Shown: positions 1 to 9,115, counted from the first letter of the stretch. The stretch is 64,000 nt of DNA from Bacillota bacterium (GCA_023404345.1 JAEYCB010000024.1:1-64000), one strand, 5' to 3'. Notes: generated by a model not told the origin, from the letters alone. Numbers and translations are program-made.

Positions 1-2
1 TT

Positions 3-118
<116 letters not shown>

Positions 119-126
119 TTCCCTTT

Positions 127-156
127 CCCCGCTTGTGCAAGCAAGCGGGGCTTTTT
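127..156 (+). terminator. Rho-independent terminator of the rRNA operon
   Basis: A 9-bp GC-rich stem (CCCCGCTTG at 127-135 with CAAGCGGGG at 142-150), a 6-nt loop and a run of five T at 152-156. It sits 9 bp after the 5S gene. Confidence 0.93.
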
Positions 157-168
157 GTATTTCTATTT

Positions 169-1465
169 TCAATTCAGTGCGCTTTCCAGCATCATCATCC
201 GCGCCATAGTGGCATACCGGTTGATAAAATGCTCTACATCGATTGCTCCCTGCACATATTGATTAAGCAGTCCAATCATCTCTTGGGATACTGTAGTGAA
301 GAAATTGAGCCCCGTCCTTGTGTGGACGCGTAGATATGGAGTCAGCTCCTTTGAACTTCGTACAGAAGTGGCGCATTGATATCGCCTATGGGAATGGCGG
401 CCAATGCGCCCTCTGGGGTATAGAGCGCTTCGGCGAGGAAGGGAGCGTAGGAGGCAGCCGATTCCGTGAGAATCTCGTTTTGAGACAGGGCCAGAGCGTA
501 ACCCTTGGAAATCAGCGCGCGATACTGCAGGGACGCCGCCTGGAAAAGATACACGTCCACGGTGTGAGCGCCCGTAATCAGCTCGACTGCATAATTGGTG
601 CCCGGCGGGTTATTGCGGAAGCGGACCGTGACGTGAGGATAAGCCTGCATAAAGGCGGAATTGTCCTGCAAGGAAATGCTGCTGCAATCTGCAAACGTCA
701 ACCCAACGGGCTCAATGCCCTCCAGGTCGGCCGTGATAGCTGTGATGCCGCCGGCTGCGCGAAGCGACAGATAGCGACCGTCAACGAGGCAGGCATAGCT
801 CACGGGCGCGGTGAGGGCAGAGCAGCAAATAAGGCCTTCTCGCCACTTTCGGCATTATATCGGAGGATTTCGCAGCCGGACATCTCGTCCCGGATGTCAT
901 AGGAGGCCATCAGCACGGTACCATTCCCACACGCGGCGATAGCCTGGATGTTTTGGCGCTCCATCATCTGCCACCGCCCGTCAGACAGGCGTAGGGTCAA
1001 CAGGTCCGTCTTCAGAGGCAGATCGCTTTCAACCAGCAGAAACAGCCATCCGCCCGAAGCGGCGTACCCGCGTAGCAACCGTGGCGCCCCCGCTGCATCT
1101 AGCAGAGCGGGAGAATCCAACGGATAGACTTCGGCGGGAACAGCGGGAGCGGCTTGGCTAAGGGGCAGCCGGGTTAATGTGCGACGGCTGAAGTCAAGTG
1201 CATAAAGCGCATCCGTGTCGCCCACAAGCTGTCCGCCTATGCCCTGTGCGATGAGCGAGGCGCTTTCGTCCTCCTTCCAGCGGTAGAGACTTTGCGCAGC
1301 GGTGAAATACAGGTTTTTCTCGGCCTTCACAAAGCCATCTGCGGTGGAAAGAAGGGTGGGAAGGTCCACTTCTGCGGCAGGCGATGCAGCAGCGGGGAGA
1401 GCGCAAGCAACGGTAGCGAGCACCGCTGTCAGGAGGAGTGACAAGCATTTTGATATAAGCTTTAT
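169..1465 (-). pseudogene. Decayed extracellular solute-binding protein with N-terminal propeller-like region
   Basis: Three minus-strand pieces in different frames join into one damaged gene. The first piece (to 800) has a signal peptide (KLISKCLSLLLTAVLA, then AAASPA) and a repetitive beta-rich region resembling a propeller. The second (803 to 342) continues it after a one-base shift near 800-810 and enters a solute-binding-type fold. The third (about 345 to stop at 169) carries a typical binding-protein C-terminus with the motifs IGLLNQYVQG and FINRYATMARMMM. The stretch between pieces two and three is far too short for the fold, so a large internal deletion is likely. The first codon after the best SD (GAGGCGAAG) is ATA at 1465-1463, possibly a mutated ATG. 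The longer open frame upstream starts at 1570 but has no SD that I see. Family assignment is moderately sure; the pseudogene state is clear. Confidence 0.75.
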
Positions 1466-1611
1466 GCGTTCAGCTTCGCCTCTTTTCTTTTTGACATTCG
1501 ACGTTGAATTGCACGACCAATTTTGTTTTGTTTGTTGGTTTATGGATACAGCGGGAATCTTATTTTTCACTGCCTATTAATGTTGCTTAGCTGTGCCAGA
1601 AATGCTACGGC

Positions 1612-1640
1612 TTGCTCTACCCCTGACGCTGTGATATGAT
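1612..1640 (+). promoter_or_regulatory. SigA-type promoter of the dehydrogenase gene
   Basis: TTGCTC at 1612-1617, a 17-bp spacer, TATGAT at 1635-1640. The -10 box overlaps an upstream in-frame ATG at 1636, so translation must begin downstream, at 1675. Confidence 0.75.
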
Positions 1641-1674
1641 AAAGCAAACGCAAATCGGCAAGGAGGCAATATCA

Positions 1675-2532
1675 ATGAAGATCGGCTTTATCGGCATCGG
1701 CGTAATGGGCGAGAGCATGGCTAGGCATCTGATGGAGAAAGGGCATGCTCTGACGGTATATAACCGCACCAAGAGCAAGGCGGACCGCTTGCTGGCAGAA
1801 GGCGCAGCCTGGGCGGAGAGCGCCGGTGCCTGTGCGAAGGACCAGGATGCGGTCATTACCATCGTGGGCTTTCCCAAGGACGTGGAGGAGGTCTATCTGG
1901 GAACAGATGGTATTCTGGATAACGCCAAGACCGGCACGTACCTGATTGACATGACCACTACCAGCCCCGCGCTGTGGCAGCGTATCGCCGCTGAAGCGAA
2001 GCAGCGAGGCTTGAGGCCACTGGATGCACCTGTGAGCGGCGGAGACAGCGGTGCGCGCAATGCTACCCTCAGTATCATGGTAGGCGGTGATAAGGCAGAT
2101 TTCGAGGCGTGCTGCCCGCTGTTTGAAGCGATGGGTAAAAGCATTACGCTTACCGGCGGGCCAGGCAGCGGTCAGCATACCAAGATGGCTAACCAGATTG
2201 CCATTGCGGGATGCGTCGCGGGCGTGGCTGAGGCCATCCGCTACGGTGAAGCTAGTGGGTTGGATATCTCCAACATGCTGGACTGTATCTCGGCGGGCGC
2301 GGCCGGAAGCTGGCAGATGAGCAACAATGGGCGCAAAATGGAGCAGGAGGACTGGGCTCCAGGCTTCTACATCAAGCATTTTATCAAGGATATGCGCATC
2401 GCCGTGGAGGAGGCAGACCAGCGTGGCGCGGAGCTGCCGGTGCTCAAGCAGGTGCTGGGCATCTATGAGCGCATGCAGGAGCAGGGACAGGGAGACCTGG
2501 GCACTCAGGCTATTATCAAGGCCTACCGGTAA
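1675..2532 (+). CDS. NAD(P)-dependent beta-hydroxyacid dehydrogenase
   Basis: A 285-residue member of the 3-hydroxyisobutyrate dehydrogenase / tartronate semialdehyde reductase family, which oxidises or reduces beta-hydroxyacids in the cytoplasm. The N-terminal Rossmann motif is GFIGIGVMGESMA. The substrate-binding DAPVSGGDSGA block lies near residue 120, and the catalytic lysine is probably in the GSGQHTKMANQ segment near 170. Length is normal for the family. ATG 1675 is chosen because AAGGAGG precedes it and the promoter covers the earlier ATG at 1636. It stands alone between its own promoter and a terminator, so the substrate cannot be read from context. Confidence 0.93.
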   Translation: MKIGFIGIGVMGESMARHLMEKGHALTVYNRTKSKADRLLAEGAAWAESAGACAKDQDAVITIVGFPKDVEEVYLGTDGILDNAKTGTYLIDMTTTSPALWQRIAAEAKQRGLRPLDAPVSGGDSGARNATLSIMVGGDKADFEACCPLFEAMGKSITLTGGPGSGQHTKMANQIAIAGCVAGVAEAIRYGEASGLDISNMLDCISAGAAGSWQMSNNGRKMEQEDWAPGFYIKHFIKDMRIAVEEADQRGAELPVLKQVLGIYERMQEQGQGDLGTQAIIKAYR

Positions 2533-2542
2533 GCGACAGATG

Positions 2543-2586
2543 AAAAGCGCGGCATTTCGAAGACATTCGGATGCCGCGCTTTTTTG
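2543..2586 (+). terminator. Terminator, probably bidirectional
   Basis: A long stem pairs AAAAGCGCGGCAT (2543-2555) with ATGCCGCGCTTTT (2571-2583), followed by T residues. The A run on the left arm would give a T run on the minus strand, so it can also end the convergent operon that stops at 2608. Confidence 0.9.
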
Positions 2587-2607
2587 AATCGAAAGGAAGG
2601 GAATCAT

Positions 2608-3906
2608 TCAGAAATGTCCGACAGGCTCTGCGCCATAGGGCCGCAACCGGAACAGAAAGGGCGGATAGTGGAGTGTAGCGATAATACTCTCACCCGTCTG
2701 CAGGGCGGTGAGATCCTCGTCACTGATGACGTGCTCATCCATCACCTGTTCCACCATACCCCGCTGTACGGTGGAGCGATAGCTTTCTACCGCGCGGTGG
2801 CGGCCATAGAGGCTTTTAACATAGGCGCGGCTTTCTCGATCCCAAAGGCGGAAGGCAACGGTGGCGCCGATTTGCCCCAACATAGGACCCGCTTCCGCCT
2901 GATAGCGCGCCTTGATTGCGCCCACGCCGGTCTCGGCCATCAGGATACGCAGGCCTCTGGAACGCCCGAGAGAGAGAGCATCCTCAAGATGCGGCAATCG
3001 GTTCAATACACATGGACCGTCCAGCAACAGGGTTACGGTACCGTCGCGCTCCACGCGGCTAAGCGCTTCAGTCAGGCACAGGTCCACCAAGGAGGTAAAC
3101 ACTGGCCGCGTCAGCGGGCCGCGTGCCGGGTCATAGCAGATAAACAGGATTCGGCCGCCACGCGTACGCAACAGCTTGCGTATTCCCAGCGTACCCCGGC
3201 TGCCGAAACGTCCGGCCAACAGCTCGCGTGCGGCCTGCTGCAAATGAGCCACCACGCCCTGCGCGCGTTCGCCGTCGCCCAGATAGCTGGCAAAGGCGCG
3301 GAACTCCGGCGCAGTATCAAGAATTTGGCACATGCTTTCCATGTCGAAGCCGTCAATCAGCTCACGCAGGGCCTGACAGGTGCATAGCTCGCTGTCCCCC
3401 CTGCGTTTGAGATAGACCGCCAACGCCATGATCAGATCGCGTGCGGCGGTGGGATAAAAGGGATGCGCAGCACTTTGAATGCGGTCCTCAAACAGCAGGC
3501 CGAATAATGCAGAGGCATCCTCAATCAAGCGGCTGTCATCAGTGAGTTCTTCAAACAGGTTCCAGCACTCCTGGCCATCGGGACCGGTGGCGCGCTTATC
3601 ATCGGCAAAGACCACATCACCCTTTTGGTACAGGGCATTGTAATATTCGCCCGTGGGGTCCAGAATAACCAGAGCATCATTTTCAGTCAGGTTGGCGCGC
3701 AGCCCGCGGGCCAGATGCAGCAGCATATTTGTTTTGCCGGTGGCAGGACTGCCCAGAACCAACATATGCCGGTCGATCAGGCTGGCACCTACCGGCAGAT
3801 AGACACTTTTGCCCATGCCGTCCGCACCACCCAGTGCAAACAGGGCGTCCGGTTCGCGGTAGGGAATATCGCGGGCGATTTGCAGGCCCTTGAGTACGGT
3901 TGCCAT
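2608..3906 (-). CDS. VirD4/TraD-like coupling-type ATPase
   Basis: A 432-residue P-loop ATPase. The Walker A is GSPATGKT near residue 53, and ILDPTGEY follows near 80, as in TraD/HerA-type motors. The C-terminal half (LLLDGP, then LPHLEDALSLGRSRGLRILM and a run to VAFRLWDRES) matches the second half of VirD4/TraD proteins, including the part that recognises TraM. The usual Walker B DE pair reads DG here, so the catalytic glutamate looks absent. No transmembrane anchor is visible. It is the last gene of the four-gene operon, 17 bp after its neighbour with SD GGAGG. No relaxase or VirB gene lies nearby, so conjugation is unlikely; the true role is unknown. Confidence 0.85.
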   Translation of the reverse strand: MATVLKGLQIARDIPYREPDALFALGGADGMGKSVYLPVGASLIDRHMLVLGSPATGKTNMLLHLARGLRANLTENDALVILDPTGEYYNALYQKGDVVFADDKRATGPDGQECWNLFEELTDDSRLIEDASALFGLLFEDRIQSAAHPFYPTAARDLIMALAVYLKRRGDSELCTCQALRELIDGFDMESMCQILDTAPEFRAFASYLGDGERAQGVVAHLQQAARELLAGRFGSRGTLGIRKLLRTRGGRILFICYDPARGPLTRPVFTSLVDLCLTEALSRVERDGTVTLLLDGPCVLNRLPHLEDALSLGRSRGLRILMAETGVGAIKARYQAEAGPMLGQIGATVAFRLWDRESRAYVKSLYGRHRAVESYRSTVQRGMVEQVMDEHVISDEDLTALQTGESIIATLHYPPFLFRLRPYGAEPVGHF

Positions 3907-3923
3907 AGTACACCTCCGGCGGG

Positions 3924-5984
3924 TCAGTCCCGCCTGTCAGCATCGTTGTCTTCGTTTCCTTTCAAAAGTTGCGCCATCATGCTGGGACGGGTTGCGCTTT
4001 TTGCACCGGTAAGTTGGGAAAGTGACCGCACTACATATGGTGCAGGCGCTTCACTGGGTACGGCGGCTTTGGTGGGGGTGGGAGACAGGACGTCCGGCGT
4101 GCCCGGTTCCACTGCCGTAAACATGTCGATTTGCTCAAAGCGCGGCATGGGAGAAGGGCGTGTTTTAACGGTCTTTTTGACCTTGACCCTGCGCAGGGCC
4201 TTGGTTGGCTTGGCAGCGGGCGCGGCCTCCGGGGCGGAGGGCTCCGCCTCGGCGCAAGCCGCTTCCTTAGCCTCGCTGCGACCAGCGGAGGAGGGGCCCA
4301 TGGGCGTTTCGGGAACAGTCTGCTCTGGCAGGGGCGGCTCGGTTGTACCTTTCTCCGGTGTGGGCGCAAGCTCATCCGTGGGTGTTTCGGTCAGCAGGTC
4401 CGCAAGGTCAAACGTGCGGACGGCGCTGCGCATGGCGTAGCCGCTTTCGATGCACAATTCGCGCAATGTGTCGGGCGCGAAAAGTACTCCCTCCTGCTTT
4501 TCTCCTTCGGGTACGCCCTCACGATGCCGCCACATGCGGCGCAGGTAATCGATGTCCGCGTCGTATCCGCTGAGCTGGCTGCCGGGCAAGGATACGGCAG
4601 CATGCTGTACCTCGCGTTCCACGGCATCCACGCGCTGGGTGAGAAGGTCGTTTGCGCGATCATACGCGGGAACGCCCACTTGAATTTGGGACAGGGCGCT
4701 TTCACGACGGTAAAGCGCATCTACCAGACGGCCCTTCCATTCTTGGCAGCGGGCCATCGCGCGCATACGCCGATACTCCTCCGTGCTGACACTGGCGTTT
4801 TCGCAGCGCAGAGACACAGGTTCTAATACCAGGCGATGCTGCCGTAGCAACTCGCGGCTATCGGGCAGATAGACAAGCTTGTTGAGCATACCCAATGGGC
4901 TCATGCCGCTGCCGTAGGCAGGATTGTTGAGCGCATCGGCCATCAGGGGCCGCAGCTCGCGGTCGCGCACGGCAGCCACACGCACTACGGTGGGATAGCG
5001 TCCGCCGCGTGTAGCGGGATCATAGGCAGGAGCGAGCTGGAACCCTTCGCACAGGGCGCGCACATCCAACGTCATGCGCTGACGGTCGATATACGCACCG
5101 GCGTCCTGGTAGGAGACCCACAGGTCGCCCGGCGCGCCGTCCTCATCAAAAGCAAGCTGGAGCAGACGCGCCGTGGTGCGCGTGACAGGCGATTCTTCGA
5201 AGGTATCACAGGCATAGCGCCAGGGAACGTACTGCCTGACACCCTCGGCGCGCTTGGCATTAAGCGTATAGAGTCCCTTTTCCTCAGTGCTGCCGCCGTC
5301 TAGACCACGCAGAATACTCAGATCCTGCATTACGCGGCCCAGGTCCTTTTGGCGTACGCACACGGCGCTGAGCCCATTCAGGCGCAGATAATCCTCCTCA
5401 AAGCGCACAGGATCGTATTTTTCGCCCATCTCCAGGCGCGTTTTCAGATAGGCCATGTAATGTGCGCAGCGTGCCGTGATGCGCAGCTCGCGTTCGGCCC
5501 CCTCCAAAATTCCACCGCCCCGCGGAAACACGCTTTCCGGGACCGCCACGGCTTGATGGCCCCCACCGATCATGTGGATGACCAGACGTTCGCCCAGAAA
5601 TGGCTGGTACTGCGGAAACAATGTAGCCCAGGCTTTATCGACCGTCACTGCGCCGCCGCCCCGGTAGCGCCCTTCTGAATCAAAGTTGCGCAGATGATTT
5701 TCTCCGGAGTACAGGTCGGGAAGCTCGGCGCAAAGCAGGCGGTGGTATTCGTCCGGGTCAGTGGAAAAACCTGCGGGTGACACTTTGGCCAGATTGCGTT
5801 CCCGACGGCCCACGTAGCTCATATTTTGGACCAGCTCGATCGGAAAGATGGGCAAAAAGGACCGGAAGCGATCGGGCACGGGCTCATCCGCCTGAGCGAA
5901 CATGCGCTTGGCGGCGGCCCACAGCGCGCCTTCATCCAAACCGGCATAGCTGATGATTCCCGTTTGTCGCGTGGTGAGGCGCAT
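3924..5984 (-). CDS. Large unrecognised protein of the VirD4-like operon
   Basis: 686 residues that I cannot assign to a family. Residues 1-510 look globular, with conserved-looking blocks such as IELVQNMSYVGRRERN near 50 and LVIHMIGGGHQAVAVPE near 135, and a helical charged stretch around 400-480. Residues about 520-686 are rich in Pro, Ala, Glu and Lys and end in a polar tail, so they look disordered. No signal peptide, membrane helix or P-loop is seen. The start has a perfect SD (AAAGGAGGT). It is tightly placed between the Syd-like gene (33 bp) and the ATPase (17 bp), so a joint function with the ATPase is inferred. Confidence 0.85.
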   Translation of the reverse strand: MRLTTRQTGIISYAGLDEGALWAAAKRMFAQADEPVPDRFRSFLPIFPIELVQNMSYVGRRERNLAKVSPAGFSTDPDEYHRLLCAELPDLYSGENHLRNFDSEGRYRGGGAVTVDKAWATLFPQYQPFLGERLVIHMIGGGHQAVAVPESVFPRGGGILEGAERELRITARCAHYMAYLKTRLEMGEKYDPVRFEEDYLRLNGLSAVCVRQKDLGRVMQDLSILRGLDGGSTEEKGLYTLNAKRAEGVRQYVPWRYACDTFEESPVTRTTARLLQLAFDEDGAPGDLWVSYQDAGAYIDRQRMTLDVRALCEGFQLAPAYDPATRGGRYPTVVRVAAVRDRELRPLMADALNNPAYGSGMSPLGMLNKLVYLPDSRELLRQHRLVLEPVSLRCENASVSTEEYRRMRAMARCQEWKGRLVDALYRRESALSQIQVGVPAYDRANDLLTQRVDAVEREVQHAAVSLPGSQLSGYDADIDYLRRMWRHREGVPEGEKQEGVLFAPDTLRELCIESGYAMRSAVRTFDLADLLTETPTDELAPTPEKGTTEPPLPEQTVPETPMGPSSAGRSEAKEAACAEAEPSAPEAAPAAKPTKALRRVKVKKTVKTRPSPMPRFEQIDMFTAVEPGTPDVLSPTPTKAAVPSEAPAPYVVRSLSQLTGAKSATRPSMMAQLLKGNEDNDADRRD

Positions 5985-6017
5985 GGCCGCACCTCCTTTC
6001 CGGCGGGTGCGCCGTAA

Positions 6018-6605
6018 TCAGATGTCGTAGACAAATTGCAGCTTGGGCAGCAGGCGATCCACGCCCAGCTTTAGATACAGCGGTGAGGGATCGCCCGTTG
6101 CATGCTGGATAAAGGCCTGCCCGTCTTCGGCGCCAAGCATGAGCAAGAGCGGCTCCGCATCGTCGCAGGTAGCGGCCATGCAGTAAGCCAGCGGCAGGGA
6201 GGGATGCTCCCTTTGGTAGAACGCGGCCTCTTCAAAGGCGCGTGAAGGAGGCGCAGATTCGGTGTTTTTACAGGTTTCAAAGGTGCGGTTGTACAAAAAG
6301 CTCAGCGGGCTGTTCATATGAGCCACCGGAAGATGAAAGTGAATCTCCAGGAACTGACACATGGACAGATATTCTATAATGCTGCGATGAAACTGGTCTG
6401 CCTGCGGCCCCAGCGGCACATTTCCATCCTGCCAGGGGATAGGTTGCCAAAAGGCATAGCCAGGCCGCTGACAGCCGGGCAACAGCAGTTTTTCATCCAG
6501 CGGGGTGCGCAGAAAGGTGAGAGGCCGGCGGCCCGTTTCCTTGATGGCTGTCTGCTGAAAACGGATCAGATAATCCCGCATGATGGGCGCAAGCGCCGTC
6601 TGCAT
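6018..6605 (-). CDS. Syd/SUKH-superfamily-like protein
   Basis: 195 residues whose overall pattern resembles Syd, the SecY-interacting protein of the SUKH superfamily: an N-terminal helix (IMRDYLIRFQ), a central FWQPIPW block, FHRSIIEYLSMCQFLEIHFH, a PLAYCMAATCDDAEPLLLML strand pair and a C-terminal LYLKLGVDRLLPKLQFV. SUKH proteins often act as toxin-immunity or adaptor proteins. The match was made by eye, so it is tentative. SD GGGAG precedes the ATG. It lies second in the minus-strand operon, between the small first gene and the 686-residue protein, which fits an adaptor or immunity partner for one of the larger products. Confidence 0.65.
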   Translation of the reverse strand: MQTALAPIMRDYLIRFQQTAIKETGRRPLTFLRTPLDEKLLLPGCQRPGYAFWQPIPWQDGNVPLGPQADQFHRSIIEYLSMCQFLEIHFHLPVAHMNSPLSFLYNRTFETCKNTESAPPSRAFEEAAFYQREHPSLPLAYCMAATCDDAEPLLLMLGAEDGQAFIQHATGDPSPLYLKLGVDRLLPKLQFVYDI

Positions 6606-6638
6606 GGTAGTTCAACTCCCTTTGGTATGGCGGAGGCA

Positions 6639-7049
6639 TCAACCCTCCGGCATATAAGATATCAGCGCTGATGCCTGACCGGTATAAGGATCGGTGGAAA
6701 TCAGCAATTCACCGAAGGGACAGCGTACACGTACGCTGCCCATGGTGTCGGGACACGGATCCTTGAGGTGCAGGCGGCGCATCAGAAAAGCGCGCTGGCG
6801 TTCCGCACCCGGCTGTTCCTTGCCGGCCGCGGCACTTACGTACAGCGTAACAGCCACCAGAGCTCCCTCCTGAAACAGACAGACGGGAGCCAGCGTGCCG
6901 CCGGTTACGGGGCAGGGCTCCAGGAACAATTCCCGATCACGCAGGGTGGCATACCGCCCCGAAAGCGCCGCTGGGGCCATCAGTGCCTCCAGGCGCAGGC
7001 CGTTTGAAAAGGTGAGAGTTCCCGTCTCTATATCCAACAAAGGCGTCAT
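6639..7049 (-). CDS. Small unrecognised protein, first gene of the VirD4-like operon
   Basis: 136 residues beginning MTPLLDIETGTLTFSNGLRLEALM, a pattern (LD..TG.L...NGL.L) seen at the start of several small immunity-like proteins; this is a weak resemblance only. No membrane segment or signal peptide. The open frame extends to 7130, but the promoter -10 box at 7121-7126 lies inside that extension, so the mRNA starts after it. ATG 7049, six bases after AGGCAGGG, is therefore preferred; ATG 7055 is possible. Confidence 0.7.
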   Translation of the reverse strand: MTPLLDIETGTLTFSNGLRLEALMAPAALSGRYATLRDRELFLEPCPVTGGTLAPVCLFQEGALVAVTLYVSAAAGKEQPGAERQRAFLMRRLHLKDPCPDTMGSVRVRCPFGELLISTDPYTGQASALISYMPEG

Positions 7050-7120
7050 TTGCATCCCTGCCTTATAAATGGCTTTTTGAACGCATTCGGTAGCGTGCGG
7101 CCCAAACCGCGCCACCTTAA

Positions 7121-7149
7121 AGTCTATCATCCGCCAGAGGGCCTGTCAA
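7121..7149 (-). promoter_or_regulatory. Promoter of the VirD4-like operon
   Basis: On the minus strand TTGACA (7149-7144), a 17-bp spacer and TAGACT (7126-7121). It sets the start of the first gene and faces away from the plus-strand promoter at 7175. Confidence 0.8.
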
Positions 7150-7174
7150 TCATTCCTGTACGGTTTTTCCAGGT

Positions 7175-7203
7175 TTGACAGAAGGGGCAAAAGCGGCTAT
7201 GAT
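7175..7203 (+). promoter_or_regulatory. Promoter of the DUF6020 gene
   Basis: TTGACA at 7175-7180, 17 bp, TATGAT at 7198-7203: a near-consensus SigA promoter 32 bp before the start codon. Confidence 0.9.
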
Positions 7204-7234
7204 GGCTTTGGATGTAAGGCGGGGAGGTACGGCC

Positions 7235-9001
7235 ATGCATAACCGGCTGGACTGGAAAAAGCAGCTTGCGCGCGCGGCGTTTTGCGCAATCACCTTGTTG
7301 GCGCTTGCACAAAAGGATCTTCCGGAAGCGCAAGGACCTGTGCTGCCAGGTGCGGCTCTGTGGGCACTGGCGGCGGGTGCAGCGTGGATGCTCTATGGCG
7401 CGTTTTTTAGGCTGCGCCGGCCGTTTGCACCGATGCGCCTGGGCGTACTGGCTGCGGCACTGGCCGGGGTGGTGGTGCTGGGACATAGCTTTGCTGCCGT
7501 GGGTACGGCGAAGCTTGTGACCAGCCGACTGATGCAGGCAGTGCTGGACTTTGCAGGCTACGCGCTCATGATTTTTGCAGCCATGCGGCTGGTGCTGGAG
7601 GCGCTTTCAGCACCTGGAGAAGCGGGTGAAAGATGCATTCCGCTGCTACGTAGCCCCGCGCCTGTCTGGCTGGGTTTGCTGCTATGGACTTGCTGGCTGC
7701 CGTGGTTTTTGTGCCTGTTCCCTGGTACGGTAAGCAATGACAGCATCAGCCAGCTCAAGGAGCTCATGGGCCTTACGCCCATGAGCAATGCCAACCCCGT
7801 ATTTCAGACATGGATGCTGGGCGCGTTCCGGCAGCTTGGGTTGTGGCTGGGCAGTGCAGATTCGGGCGTGGCGCTGTATTGCGTAACACAGTCGGCGCTA
7901 ATGGCCTGGCTGATGGGGGCTCTTTTGGACGGCATCCGCCTGAGCGCGGCTCCGCGCTGGCTGTTTTGGTTGGCGCTTGCTTTCTATGCGCTGTGCCCTA
8001 TCTTTCCGGTGTTTGCGTTTTGCGTTGGCAAGGACACCAACTTTGCCATGGCGGTGCTGTTTTTGTCGCTGATGGTAAAACGCGTGACGGACGAGCCGGC
8101 CGTGTGCAGTGCAGGCCGCGCTGTGGGCCTATGCGTGGCGGCTGTGTTGTGTACACTTCTGCGCAATCCGGGTATATTTCTGGCGCTTCTTACGCTTGCA
8201 CTGCTGCTGGTCTGGACGCTTCACCCCCGGGAACGCCGGACATGCGGCGCGTGGCGTCTGCCTGTGCTGGCAGCCGCATGCGTGCTGGTTGTGTATGGGA
8301 CGCTTCATTTTCTGATACTGCCGGGGTTGAATATCGCGCCTACGCCGGAGAGCGAAAACTATTCGCTGCCGTTGCAGCAGGTGGCTCGTGTGGCAGCAGG
8401 CGGCGGGTTGACGCAGGAACAGGAGCAGGCGGTGGCGGGCGTTTTGCCGGTGCAGGAGCTGAAATCCGTCTACAATGGCGAATTGAGCGATCCCGTCAAA
8501 GTCCTGTGGCGCGAGGATGCAACGCCAGAGCAAAAGCGCGCTTTCTGGCAGGCATGGCCCGGAATTGTGCTGGATAATCCCATGACCTGTCTAAGCGCGA
8601 CTTTTCATAACACCTATGGCTATCTTTACCCCGGCTACATGAGCACCATCAAGCCCACTTTGCTTATTGGCGACCAGTCAACCCGTACGGCAAGCGTTAA
8701 AGGACTGTACGATTATACCATCAATCCGCTCAGCGAAGGCCTGAAAACGATTACCGACCGCCTGGCTCAAAACCCGTTATACCGGCTGGTGGTGTCGCCG
8801 GGACTCTATGGCTGGATTGTGTTGATGAGTGCAGTGTGGCTGCTGCGTAGAAACAAGGGGCGGCTTTTATGTACCGTGCCTGCGCTCTTTACGTTGGCAG
8901 GCTGCCTGCTTTCGGCGGTCAACGGATACTTCCGCTACGCCATGCCGCTGTACCTGTGTGCCCCGCTGCTGCTGTGGCTGATGACGGAGCAAAGGAGCTA
9001 A
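7235..9001 (+). CDS. DUF6020-family polytopic membrane protein
   Basis: 588 residues with about a dozen hydrophobic helices, spread over the protein, and an extracytoplasmic loop at about 380-500. The FPGTVSNDSISQLKELMG block near residue 165 matches the FPGT..ND..Q motif I associate with DUF6020, whose members resemble GT-C type glycosyltransferases in layout; no activity is known to me. The start at 7235 follows GGGGAGG, whereas the ATG at 7175 lies in the promoter. It has its own promoter and no partner gene. A role in cell-surface glycans is a guess from architecture. Confidence 0.85.
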   Translation: MHNRLDWKKQLARAAFCAITLLALAQKDLPEAQGPVLPGAALWALAAGAAWMLYGAFFRLRRPFAPMRLGVLAAALAGVVVLGHSFAAVGTAKLVTSRLMQAVLDFAGYALMIFAAMRLVLEALSAPGEAGERCIPLLRSPAPVWLGLLLWTCWLPWFLCLFPGTVSNDSISQLKELMGLTPMSNANPVFQTWMLGAFRQLGLWLGSADSGVALYCVTQSALMAWLMGALLDGIRLSAAPRWLFWLALAFYALCPIFPVFAFCVGKDTNFAMAVLFLSLMVKRVTDEPAVCSAGRAVGLCVAAVLCTLLRNPGIFLALLTLALLLVWTLHPRERRTCGAWRLPVLAAACVLVVYGTLHFLILPGLNIAPTPESENYSLPLQQVARVAAGGGLTQEQEQAVAGVLPVQELKSVYNGELSDPVKVLWREDATPEQKRAFWQAWPGIVLDNPMTCLSATFHNTYGYLYPGYMSTIKPTLLIGDQSTRTASVKGLYDYTINPLSEGLKTITDRLAQNPLYRLVVSPGLYGWIVLMSAVWLLRRNKGRLLCTVPALFTLAGCLLSAVNGYFRYAMPLYLCAPLLLWLMTEQRS

Positions 9002-9025
9002 TCCGGAAAAATTTTGTATACCCCA

Positions 9026-9054
9026 TTGACAAGCCTGGTGTAATAGGGTATACT
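9026..9054 (+). promoter_or_regulatory. Promoter of the alpha-glucoside operon
   Basis: TTGACA at 9026-9031, 17-bp spacer, TATACT at 9049-9054. The predicted transcription start, near 9061, falls in the operator that follows. Confidence 0.9.
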
Positions 9055-9060
9055 TTTGAT

Positions 9061-9076
9061 ACTGAAACGTTTAAGT
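9061..9076 (+). promoter_or_regulatory. LacI-family operator over the transcription start
   Basis: The 16-mer ACTGAAACGTTTAAGT contains the palindrome AAACGTTT with its central CG, as in LacI/GalR-family sites. It sits just after the -10 box, so bound repressor would block initiation. An identical 16-mer lies at 10659-10674 inside the GH31 gene. Confidence 0.8.
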
Positions 9077-9115
9077 GAATCTTTCTCCGCTTTTCCGAAA
9101 GGAGCTGTCGGCCCC

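Noticed and set aside
318..902. 194-residue plus-strand open frame over the decayed binding-protein gene
   Set aside because: It is antisense to a recognisable, though broken, gene and has no family pattern or SD.
2608..3906. Reading the ATPase as part of a conjugative element
   Set aside because: No relaxase, VirB4, VirB6, integrase or attachment site is seen in the neighbourhood.
7050..7130. Longer start (ATG 7130) for the first gene of the VirD4-like operon
   Set aside because: The promoter -10 box lies inside this stretch, so it would not be in the mRNA.
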